From: Actinomycetota bacterium
GTDB taxonomy: Bacteria > Actinomycetota > Thermoleophilia > Solirubrobacterales > Solirubrobacteraceae
Reading direction: 5' to 3'
DNA length: 6,429 nt
Assembly (NCBI GenBank): GCA_019348435.1
Contig: JAHWJM010000149.1
Coordinates: 1-6,429 of the forward strand
Shown: positions 1 through 5,752 of the stretch, one piece after another
Layout of the letters: the number at the start of each line of letters is the position of its first letter
How positions within the stretch are numbered: the stretch's first letter is position 1
The notes under the pieces: model-generated
What the model was told of the DNA's origin: nothing
Database searches by the model: none
The model's input: only the letters and a program-made list of their open reading frames with translations
Program-made: the position numbers and the translations under genes

Positions 1-489
1 CAGGAAAGGCGTGCGGGGCATCAGCTCGCGCATCCGCTCGAGGTGCTCCGGCGCTGTGGCGCCCGTGACGGCACCGACGTCGGCAAGCGCGGCGGTGCCT
101 GGGCCCGACTCCCCGAGCGCCGTGACGAGCGCGGCCAGCCGCTCCCAGAGACGTCCACCGCCCTCGACCGCAAGGTCCATCACGTCGGCGGCGCCGGGGT
201 TGGACGTGCGCACGAGCGCGAACAGCCCGGCGCCGCAGGCACGCGCCGCGCAGACGAGCGGCTCGAGCGCGTCGCGCCCGAGCAGCGGACTGGCGGTGAA
301 GGCATCCACCCCGAGCCCCGCGACCGTGCCGAACGGGCCCTCTGTCTCCCCGACGAGCGCGTGCGCGTAGGCCTGTGCGGTCACGGGCACGTCGCCGCGC
401 TTGCCGTCGGCGATCACGAGCAGCCCGTGGTCGCGGGCCGCTCGAGTCGCCTGCTCGAGCGCCGCCCATCCCGGCGCCCCGAGGCGCTC
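1..489 (-). CDS. pyrF: Orotidine-5'-phosphate decarboxylase, partial: N-terminus lost at a junction, C-terminus off the window
   Basis: This gene encodes OMP decarboxylase, the last step of UMP synthesis, which removes CO2 from orotidine 5'-phosphate in the cytosol. About 163 codons are visible. Reading leftward, the protein has ERLGAPGWAALEQ, then the active-site signature DGKRGD (plus positions 391-408, catalytic Lys at 400-402). It continues with LVRTSNPGAADVMDL and ends at the edge inside GAVTGATAPEHLERMRELMP. This order matches the long subfamily-2 PyrF found in actinobacteria. That family carries roughly 90 residues before the KRGD motif, including a VKPQ strand directly before FERLG. 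None of that is present in any minus frame to the right of 489. The frame stays open to about 732, but that stretch is antisense to another gene. I therefore end the recognisable gene at 489 and regard it as broken or misjoined. Family identity is firm; the integrity of the gene is not. Confidence 0.9.
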
Positions 490-490
490 G

Positions 491-736
491 CGCCGTAGCC
501 TGGTCGCGCCCGACGACCCCGAGCGGCAGGTCTCGCGCGAGGAGTTCGACGAGATGGTGCGCGACCTGCACGCCGACGCGCCGCCGGCGCGGACCGCCGT
601 CGCCGACCCGGAGCCCGATCCGGCGCGCGACGCCGATCCCTCCGAGCTGTACATGAAGGGCGACGGCGGCACGCAGAAGCGCCGCGACAAGTCGCAGCGC
701 AAGCCGCGCAACCGCAAGCACGGGAGGCCTCGCTAG
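491..736 (+). CDS. Small hypothetical protein with a very basic C-terminal tail; 5' end uncertain, possibly truncated
   Basis: I do not recognise this protein. From about 497 the frame has strongly coding-like codon use (nearly all third positions G or C, mixed first and second positions). It gives an acidic stretch (APDDPERQVSREEFDEMV), a Pro/Ala/Asp-rich linker, the segment SELYMKGDGG, and a tail QKRRDKSQRKPRNRKHGRPR rich in Arg and Lys. No ATG, GTG or TTG occurs in frame between 491 and 553. The nearest upstream in-frame ATG (401) lies inside pyrF sequence. The first usable start is the ATG at 554, with AGGAG at 540-544, which would give 60 residues. Either that is the true start, or the gene lost its 5' end at the junction near 490. 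The tail could contact nucleic acid or phospholipid, but that is only inference. The stop codon abuts the ATG of the next gene, so the two are probably co-translated. Confidence 0.6.
   Translation, partial: RRSLVAPDDPERQVSREEFDEMVRDLHADAPPARTAVADPEPDPARDADPSELYMKGDGGTQKRRDKSQRKPRNRKHGRPR
722..727 (+). promoter_or_regulatory. Ribosome binding site of the 737 membrane-protein gene
   Basis: GGGAGG lies nine bases before the ATG at 737, inside the last codons of the upstream gene. This spacing is typical and supports ATG 737 as the start, even though the upstream stop codon TAG (734-736) touches it. Confidence 0.6.
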
Positions 737-1030
737 ATGGGCGTCCTGGCGTGGGTGATGATGGCGATCGCCATCTGGCACTTCACCGTGTTCCTCCCGG
801 ACCGCTGCTGGGCCGGGATCATCGGAGCGTTTCTCGGCTGCCTGCTGGGCGCCATCGCCTTCGGACTGGTCGTCAACGGCTTCAGCGTGCCAGGACAGGA
901 CGACACGAACATCCTCACCGCCATGCAGGGCATCCCCGGTGCGGCGCTCGGCTACGGCGTCTTCTACTGGATCGGTGCGCGCCAGGAAGCGGCTGCCGCG
1001 CACGACGAGGACGAACTGCTCGCGACGTGA
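737..1030 (+). CDS. Small three-segment membrane protein resembling the GlsB/YeaQ/YmgE type
   Basis: The 97-residue product has three hydrophobic segments at about residues 1-20, 26-48 and 63-81. The second carries a glycine zipper (G30, G34, G38 in GAFLGCLLG). A polar loop, VPGQDDTNILT (51-61), joins segments two and three, and the C-terminus is short, soluble and acidic. The size, glycine-rich helices and final Gly-Ile-Pro-Gly-Ala stretch recall the transglycosylase-associated GlsB/YeaQ/YmgE family of small inner-membrane stress proteins. The likeness is general, and the biochemical role of that family is poorly known. The start is well supported: GGGAGG precedes ATG 737 with nine bases of spacing, and the ATG abuts the upstream stop codon, suggesting translational coupling. 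It is probably a conserved actinobacterial hypothetical. The membrane location is well supported; the function is unknown. Confidence 0.8.
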   Translation: MGVLAWVMMAIAIWHFTVFLPDRCWAGIIGAFLGCLLGAIAFGLVVNGFSVPGQDDTNILTAMQGIPGAALGYGVFYWIGARQEAAAAHDEDELLAT

Positions 1031-1213
1031 TCGCCGCAGAGCGCCGGCAGGGATCTGCGCGCCCCGCGCGTATTGACCCTCATGGCCTCTGACGGAGCCG
1101 GATCGCAGCGCATCGTGGTCATCGGCGCCACCACGCGGGCGCCGCCGCATCCGCCGGCGCCGAACCAGGCGCGTGACGGCAGGCCGCAGAGGGAAGCCCC
1201 TGCGACGCGATCG
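1031..1213. other. Gap between two small membrane-protein genes
   Basis: This 183-base stretch has no convincing gene. It contains a small hairpin 27 bases after the upstream stop codon (GCGCG-CCC-CGCGC, 1057-1069) that might end the upstream transcript. It also contains TTGACC (1073-1078), which resembles a -35 element but has no matching -10 box at the right distance. The promoter of the 1214 gene is therefore not identified. Confidence 0.4.
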
Positions 1214-1588
1214 ATGCAGCAGAGTGGCTGGACAATCCGACGGCTGAGCGTCGCCGCCGCGCTCGGCGCGGCGGCCGTCATTGCCGGCGGTCTCGTCTTC
1301 GTGTCGAGGTTCGGCGGCGATCGGGCACCCGGCGACAACCCGTTCATGGCGATCGCCTTCGGCCTGTTCGTCATCGGGATGATCGTGTTCTGCGCCGCGC
1401 TGATCGCGCTCCTCGGGACCGGCGTCGCGGTCATCGCCGAGACGCGCGGCTGGGCGCCGGCCGCCGTGGCCGTGTTCGCGCCGCTGGCGCTCGTCTGGAT
1501 GCTGTACGTCGTCGGTGCGCTGGGCTACGCGGTTCCTGCGGTGCTGTCGCTCGTGCTCATCGGCGCGTTCGTCGTCGCGCTGAAGTAG
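1214..1588 (+). CDS. Hypothetical four-segment membrane protein
   Basis: From ATG 1214 the product has 124 residues. Its short N-terminus is basic (MQQSGWTIRR) and is followed by hydrophobic segments at roughly 12-30, 47-73, 77-99 and 101-123, ending in VVALK. A charged loop (SRFGGDRAPGD, about 31-41) lies between segments one and two, and a short ETRGW turn lies between two and three. I do not recognise a family, and there are no catalytic-looking residues in the membrane. The frame is open further upstream, to TTG 1073 and ATG 1082. That stretch is Pro/Arg-rich with weaker codon bias, so I prefer 1214, although the nearest purine-rich site (GAGGGAAG, 1187-1194) is 19 bases away and poorly placed. 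The gene converges with the 1595-3067 gene, with only six bases between stop codons. Confidence 0.65.
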   Translation: MQQSGWTIRRLSVAAALGAAAVIAGGLVFVSRFGGDRAPGDNPFMAIAFGLFVIGMIVFCAALIALLGTGVAVIAETRGWAPAAVAVFAPLALVWMLYVVGALGYAVPAVLSLVLIGAFVVALK

Positions 1589-1593
1589 GCGTC

Positions 1594-1609
1594 CTCAGCG
1601 CGCGCTGAG
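1594..1609. terminator. Perfect 16-bp palindrome at convergent gene ends, possible bidirectional terminator
   Basis: CTCAGCGCGCGCTGAG is perfectly self-complementary. It could fold as a 6-bp stem with a GCGC loop on either transcript. It sits five bases after the plus-strand stop codon (1586-1588) and includes the stop codon of the minus-strand gene (complement of 1595-1597). The position suits shared termination, but no run of T follows on either side. Intrinsic termination is therefore unproven, and the minus-strand hairpin lies partly within coding sequence. Confidence 0.35.
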
Positions 1610-3067
1610 CAGCTGGTCGGCGGGCGCGTCGTCGTCGCGCAGAACGTCGGCGTCGCCGGCGATCCGCCGCACCGCCCGGCGATCGAGCGTGCGCGCCCCG
1701 CGCGAGGTCGAGCGCACGTCTGGCGCCAGCGCACGGTCGGAGGCCAGGAAGACGACGTTGCCTCCGGCGGGCTGCCCGTTCTCGGTGTGAGCGACGAGGC
1801 GCACGTCGGCGAACACCTCGAGCAGCGTCGCCGCTTCGGCACGCAGGAGCCGCAGGTCGCCCTGGTCGATGAGGTTCAGCGCGTACAGGCCGCCGGGCCG
1901 CAGGACGCGCCGGATCTCGCGGGCGAACTCCGCCGTCGCGAGGTGCCAGGGCAGCGAGCGCCCACCGAAGGCGTCTCCGACCACGACGTCGGCCGAGTCG
2001 GTCGGCTCGTCGCGCAGCGTCACGCGCGCGTCGCCGACCCGGACGCGCAGATGCGAACCCGTCCGCAATCCGAGCCGCCGCCGCGCGAGCTCGACGAGCT
2101 CGCCGTCGACCTCCAGGACCCGCGCGCGCGACCCGGGCCGGACGGTGGCGACGTAGCGCGGCAGCGTGTAGCCACCTCCGCCGAGATAGACCACGCGTAG
2201 CGGCCCGCCGGGCAGGGCATCGATCGCATCGCCCATCCAGCGCGTGTAGTCGAACTCGAGGTGGCTGAGGTCGTCGAGGTCGACATGGGAGTGGCGCAGG
2301 TCGTCGAGGATCAGCGTGCGTCCGCCTGGACGCTCGGAGTCGACGATGATCGCGCAGTGGTAGTCGGTCTCGGCGTCGCAGGGCGAGCCGATCGCCATTG
2401 CCGCGCCCGCGAGCGACAGCGCGCAGGCGACGCACGCGATCGCGACGGCGGGGGAGGTAGCGCCAAAGCGCAGCGCGAGCAACAGCGCGACCGTCAGCAG
2501 CAGGCCGCCGATCGCGAACACCGCGGCGCTCGTGGGCATCAGCGGGACGAGCACGAACCCCGTCCCGAAGGTCCCGACGAGCGCGCCCGCGGTCGCCCAC
2601 GCCGAGAGGCTTCCGACCACGCGACCGGTGTGCTGCAGATCGTGCAGCTGCAGCTTGGCGACCACCGGGCTCACCGCGCTGAGCACGAAGGCGGGCGGAA
2701 ACAGGATCATCAGCGCGATGAGCAGGGCGGACAGCTCGCTCGTGCCGCGTGCAGCGGCCCCGAACGCCCGCACCAGCGGCACCACCGCGATGCACAGCAG
2801 GCCGCCGGCGGCCAGCAGCAGCGGCAGCAGCCAGCGGCCGTTGAGGCGGTCGGCGGCGCGCCCGCCCGCCGCGGCTCCGGCGGCGAGGCCGGCCAGCGCG
2901 GCGCCGATGATCGCGGTGGTCGTCTCGAGCGTCAGGCCGACGTACGGCGCCAGCAGCCGCACGCCGAGGATCTCGAGCACCAGCACGGCGCCCGCCGCGA
3001 GGAAGACGAGCGCCCTGGCTGCACGCGGGCCGAGCGGCCGGGCCGCCGCGGGCGCGAGGGAGGTCAC
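1595..3067 (-). CDS. Membrane-anchored spermidine-synthase-like protein (fused transporter-like/SpeE-fold)
   Basis: The 490-residue product joins two parts. Residues 18-226 hold about seven hydrophobic segments, starting with ALVFLAAGAVLVLEILGVRL and including a Gly/Ala-rich GxxxG-type helix at 53-68. Residues 235-445 form a spermidine-synthase-like Rossmann domain. In it, VVYLGGGGYTLPR (292-304) is the nucleotide-binding glycine loop. VLEVDGELVELAR (317-329) supplies the acidic residue after strand two. VGDARV (344-349) and VVVGDAFGG (361-369) are the later motifs. Fusions of this kind are often annotated as spermidine synthase, but most have no proven aminopropyltransferase activity. Here the usual LDGxxQ is LDDLRHS, and the DExxYHE segment is replaced by DLSHLEFDY, so polyamine synthesis is doubtful. 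GTG 3067 is chosen because the open frame upstream (to 3205) has no hydrophobic or conserved character. A TAnnnT box precedes it. Confidence 0.85.
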   Translation of the reverse strand: MTSLAPAAARPLGPRAARALVFLAAGAVLVLEILGVRLLAPYVGLTLETTTAIIGAALAGLAAGAAAGGRAADRLNGRWLLPLLLAAGGLLCIAVVPLVRAFGAAARGTSELSALLIALMILFPPAFVLSAVSPVVAKLQLHDLQHTGRVVGSLSAWATAGALVGTFGTGFVLVPLMPTSAAVFAIGGLLLTVALLLALRFGATSPAVAIACVACALSLAGAAMAIGSPCDAETDYHCAIIVDSERPGGRTLILDDLRHSHVDLDDLSHLEFDYTRWMGDAIDALPGGPLRVVYLGGGGYTLPRYVATVRPGSRARVLEVDGELVELARRRLGLRTGSHLRVRVGDARVTLRDEPTDSADVVVGDAFGGRSLPWHLATAEFAREIRRVLRPGGLYALNLIDQGDLRLLRAEAATLLEVFADVRLVAHTENGQPAGGNVVFLASDRALAPDVRSTSRGARTLDRRAVRRIAGDADVLRDDDAPADQLLSAR

Positions 3068-3075
3068 GGTGGGGC

Positions 3076-3081
3076 ATGGTA
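3076..3081 (-). promoter_or_regulatory. Candidate -10 box for the SpeE-like gene (leaderless)
   Basis: On the minus strand TACCAT lies eight bases before the GTG at 3067, which would place transcription start at or next to the start codon. No ribosome binding site is visible. Leaderless mRNAs with TAnnnT boxes at this distance are common in actinobacteria. No clear -35 element is seen. Confidence 0.35.
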
Positions 3082-3244
3082 ATGGGGCCCGATTCTGCTT
3101 CGCGCCGCCCGAGGCCGATGCGTTCGCACCTCGGCTTGGGCTGAAATCCGCATCGACGAGATGGGACGCCGGGCGAGGCGGGCGAACGCAGAGCGCCGCG
3201 CCCAAACGCCGTGACCACCACCCGCTTCCGTCGGGTCCTCCCCG

Positions 3245-3250
3245 TAGCTT
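3245..3250 (+). promoter_or_regulatory. Candidate -10 box for recJ (leaderless)
   Basis: TAGCTT lies seven bases before the GTG at 3258, mirroring the box of the divergent gene. No Shine-Dalgarno sequence occurs between them, so a leaderless transcript is likely. The -35 region (about 3222-3227) shows no TTGACA-like match. Confidence 0.4.
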
Positions 3251-3257
3251 CCCCGGC

Positions 3258-5696
3258 GTGCCGCCGGATCCGCCCCGCCTGAGGATCGACCCTTGCGACG
3301 TCGCCGCCGTGCTTGCCCTCGAGCGAGAGCTCGGGGTGAGTCACCCGACCGCCCAGGTGCTCGTCCGCCGCGGGCTGGCCCAGCCGGAGGACGCGCGGGC
3401 CTGGCTCGCCGCCGCCGAGCGTCACGACCCGTCGTCGTTCGCGGGCATCGATGACGTCTGCACTCGGGTGCTCGATCACGTACGCGCGGGCCGCCGGATC
3501 ACGATCCACGGCGACTACGACGTCGACGGCGTCTGCTCGACGGCGATCCTCGTCGGGGTGCTGCGCACACTCGGGGCCGACGTCGACTGGTTTCTGCCCA
3601 GCCGCGCGGAGGACGGCTACGGGTTGTCGACCGCGACGATCGCGCGGCTGGCCGCGCGAGGGACGAAGCTGCTGATCACCGCTGACTGCGCGATCACCGC
3701 CGTCGAGGAGGTCGCGGTGGCGCGGGCCGCCGGCATCGACGTCGTCGTCACCGACCACCACAGCCCGCGCGCGGACGGTGTCCTGCCCGCTGCGCCGATC
3801 GTGCACCCGGCCGTCTGCGGCTATCCCTGCGTCGAGCTGTGCGCCGCCGGCGTCGCCTACAAGCTTGCGGCAGCGCTGCTCGATGCGACCGGCGAGGATC
3901 CCGCCGGCGCCGACCGTGACCTCGACCTCGTCGCGCTCGCGACGATCGCCGACTGCGTGGCGCTGCGCGGCGAGAATCGCCGCCTCGTGCGCGCCGGGCT
4001 GCGCGCGCTGGCGGCGACGAAGCGCCCCGGCCTGCGCGCGCTCATGCGCGTCGCGCGCGCCGACCCGGCCCGGATCGACACGACGGCGGTCGGCTTTCGC
4101 CTCGCCCCGCGGATCAACGCCGCCGGCCGCCTCGAGCGCGCCGACGCCGGCCTCGAGCTGCTGCTCACGGCCGACGAGATCCGCGCCGCGCAGATCGCCG
4201 ACGAGCTCGACCGCCTCAACTCCGAGCGGCGGATGACCGAGACGCGGATCCTGTTCGAGGCCGAGGCGATGCTGACGGAGCGCGAGCGAAGCGCGGCGCG
4301 CGAGCCGTTCTCCTACGTCCTCGCGGCGGAGGGCTGGCACAAGGGCGTCATCGGGATCGTCGCGTCGCGCATCGCCGAGCGCCACCACCGTCCGACCGTG
4401 CTCGTCGCCCTGGATTCGCAGACGGGAGCCGGCACGGGCTCGGGCCGCTCGATCCCCGGCTTCGATCTGCTTGCCGGCCTCGACGCGTCGGCCGTGCACC
4501 TCGAGCGCCACGGGGGCCACCGCGCCGCCGCCGGCTGCGAGGTCCTTGCGTCGAACGTCGACGCGTTCCGCGACGCCTTCGAGGTGCACGCGGCGGCGAC
4601 GCTCACCCGAGAGGATCTCGTTGCGGTGCGGCGGGTCGATGCCGTCGTCGCCGGCGACGAGATCGGGCTGGGTCTCGCCGAGGAGCTCGAGCGCCTGGCG
4701 CCGTTCGGCATCGGCAACCCGTCCGTCACGCTGCTCGTGCCGGCGGCGCGCTGCAGCGAGCCGCGGACGATGGGAGAGGACGGCAAGCATGTGCGCTTCA
4801 CGGTCGCCTCGGGTTCGTCCACGGCGCGTGCGGTCGCCTTCGGGACCTCGACCGTCGACTGCGACAACCCGCTCGACGCGACGTTCGCGCTCGAGCTCAA
4901 CGAGTACAACGGCAGCGTCGAGCCACGGCTGCTGCTGCGCGACGCGCGGCCGAGCGCGCCCGGGCCGATCGTCCTCGTCGGCGAGCCTCGTCCGCAGGCG
5001 GGCGAGTACCTGACTGCGGCGCTCGCGGAGCTGCGGCGCCCGCTGGCGGACGTGGCGCTCAAGCCCGGCGCGCTGACCGGGCCGGTGCGCGACCGCTGCG
5101 GCGGCGGGATCGCCGGCACGATCGGGGCGCTGGTCGGCTCCGGCGAACCGGTCCTCGTCGTCGCCGCCGACGCGCAAGCCCGGCTGCGCCACCTGCGCCC
5201 GATCCTCGGCGGCTTTGCGCTGTGCTCGCACGACGCGCTGGAGCGCGACCCGTCGCTGGCGGCAGGTGACGCGCACGTCGTCATGCTCGACCCGCCGGCC
5301 GGGCCGCTACGCACGTACGGCGCGATGACGCACCTGATATGGGGGCCGCCTGAGCTACGCTTTGCTGCTCAGATCCATGAGCGTGAGTACGCACTTCGTG
5401 CTTCGCTCACCGCGACGTACCGGGCCCTGCGGGCCGCGGGCGCAGCGGCGGGTGAGGAGCTCGAGACGCTGCTTCGCGGCGATGCGAGGACGCCGAGGCC
5501 AGCCGCACTGGCCGGACGCGTCCTCAGGGTCCTCGCGGAGCTGCACCTCGTCAGCCTCGATCCGGACAGCAGGACCCTGACGGTCCCGTCCGCGGAGCGC
5601 ACGGCGCTCGAGCGGTCGGCGGCATTTCGGGCATATCAGCAGCGCTACGAGGACGGACGCACATTTCTGAGCGAGGTGACAGCAAAGGCGGCGTAA
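3258..5696 (+). CDS. recJ: Single-stranded-DNA-specific exonuclease RecJ, long form
   Basis: RecJ degrades single-stranded DNA 5' to 3' in recombination and mismatch repair, using two metal ions. The 812-residue product shows the DHH phosphoesterase motifs in order: DYDVDG (86-91), ADCAIT with D143, DHH (166-168) and ATIADC with D232. The DHHA1 domain follows with GWHKGVIGIVASR (from 359), the GSGRSIPGFDLL loop and GGHRAAAG (from 419). An OB-fold carries ELNEYNG (546-552). About 240 further residues have no counterpart in the 577-residue E. coli enzyme. This tail includes GGGIAGTIGALVGSGEPVLV and HVVMLDPPAGP and may match the C-terminal domain of long RecJ proteins of Firmicutes. GTG 3258 is chosen because the family sequence begins there and a TAnnnT box precedes it; the open frame upstream lies antisense to the neighbour. 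rel follows after 56 bases, probably in the same transcript. Confidence 0.95.
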   Translation: MPPDPPRLRIDPCDVAAVLALERELGVSHPTAQVLVRRGLAQPEDARAWLAAAERHDPSSFAGIDDVCTRVLDHVRAGRRITIHGDYDVDGVCSTAILVGVLRTLGADVDWFLPSRAEDGYGLSTATIARLAARGTKLLITADCAITAVEEVAVARAAGIDVVVTDHHSPRADGVLPAAPIVHPAVCGYPCVELCAAGVAYKLAAALLDATGEDPAGADRDLDLVALATIADCVALRGENRRLVRAGLRALAATKRPGLRALMRVARADPARIDTTAVGFRLAPRINAAGRLERADAGLELLLTADEIRAAQIADELDRLNSERRMTETRILFEAEAMLTERERSAAREPFSYVLAAEGWHKGVIGIVASRIAERHHRPTVLVALDSQTGAGTGSGRSIPGFDLLAGLDASAVHLERHGGHRAAAGCEVLASNVDAFRDAFEVHAAATLTREDLVAVRRVDAVVAGDEIGLGLAEELERLAPFGIGNPSVTLLVPAARCSEPRTMGEDGKHVRFTVASGSSTARAVAFGTSTVDCDNPLDATFALELNEYNGSVEPRLLLRDARPSAPGPIVLVGEPRPQAGEYLTAALAELRRPLADVALKPGALTGPVRDRCGGGIAGTIGALVGSGEPVLVVAADAQARLRHLRPILGGFALCSHDALERDPSLAAGDAHVVMLDPPAGPLRTYGAMTHLIWGPPELRFAAQIHEREYALRASLTATYRALRAAGAAAGEELETLLRGDARTPRPAALAGRVLRVLAELHLVSLDPDSRTLTVPSAERTALERSAAFRAYQQRYEDGRTFLSEVTAKAA

Positions 5697-5704
5697 GGGC
5701 CCCG

Positions 5705-5732
5705 GCGCGTCAGCGGGTCGTTGCCGACGCGC
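5705..5732. repeat. 7-bp inverted repeat between recJ and rel
   Basis: GCGCGTC (5705-5711) and GACGCGC (5726-5732) are exact reverse complements separated by 14 bases. They fall in the short gap between the recJ stop and the chosen rel start. The pair could form a hairpin in the recJ-rel mRNA or be a binding site. No T-run follows, so a terminator is unlikely. In sequence this GC-rich, a chance match is also plausible. Confidence 0.3.
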
Positions 5733-5752
5733 ACCGCACGCCCGTCGACGCC

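Larger units (their letters stand above)
3068..3257. promoter_or_regulatory. Divergent promoter region between the SpeE-like gene and recJ
   Basis: These 190 bases separate two genes transcribed away from each other and must supply both with promoters. Apart from the two TAnnnT boxes listed separately, I see no operator-like palindrome, no riboswitch and no small gene with coding-like codon use. Confidence 0.6.

Noticed and set aside
401..490. ATG 401 as the start of the small basic-tailed protein
   Set aside because: The first 30 codons would lie antisense to the conserved active-site region of pyrF and have no coding character.
490..732. In-frame extension of pyrF to ATG at 654 or beyond on the minus strand
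   Set aside because: The translated extension is Ser/Arg/Gly-rich and unlike any PyrF N-terminus. It is the antisense of the 491-736 gene.
1073..1101. TTGACC as the -35 element of a promoter for the 1214 gene
   Set aside because: No TAnnnT box is found 16-18 bases downstream, so only half a promoter would be present.
1073..1213. N-terminal extension of the 1214 membrane protein from TTG 1073 or ATG 1082
   Set aside because: The extra residues are Pro/Arg-rich with weak codon bias, and no ribosome binding site is seen. The membrane protein has a normal basic N-terminus at ATG 1214.
2261..3082. A 273-codon plus-strand open frame opposite the SpeE-like gene
   Set aside because: It is composed of Arg, Gln, Gly and Asp repeats with no domain, and is a shadow of the real gene on the other strand.
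2532..3257. Extension of recJ upstream to ATG 2532
   Set aside because: The 242 extra codons lie mostly antisense to the conserved membrane part of the divergent gene and do not resemble RecJ.
1557..5276. A 1239-codon open frame on the minus strand across the SpeE-like gene and recJ
   Set aside because: It is antisense to recJ and out of frame with the SpeE-like gene. Its product is dominated by Arg, Ala and Gly repeats without any domain. Long empty frames are expected opposite genes with such high third-position GC.
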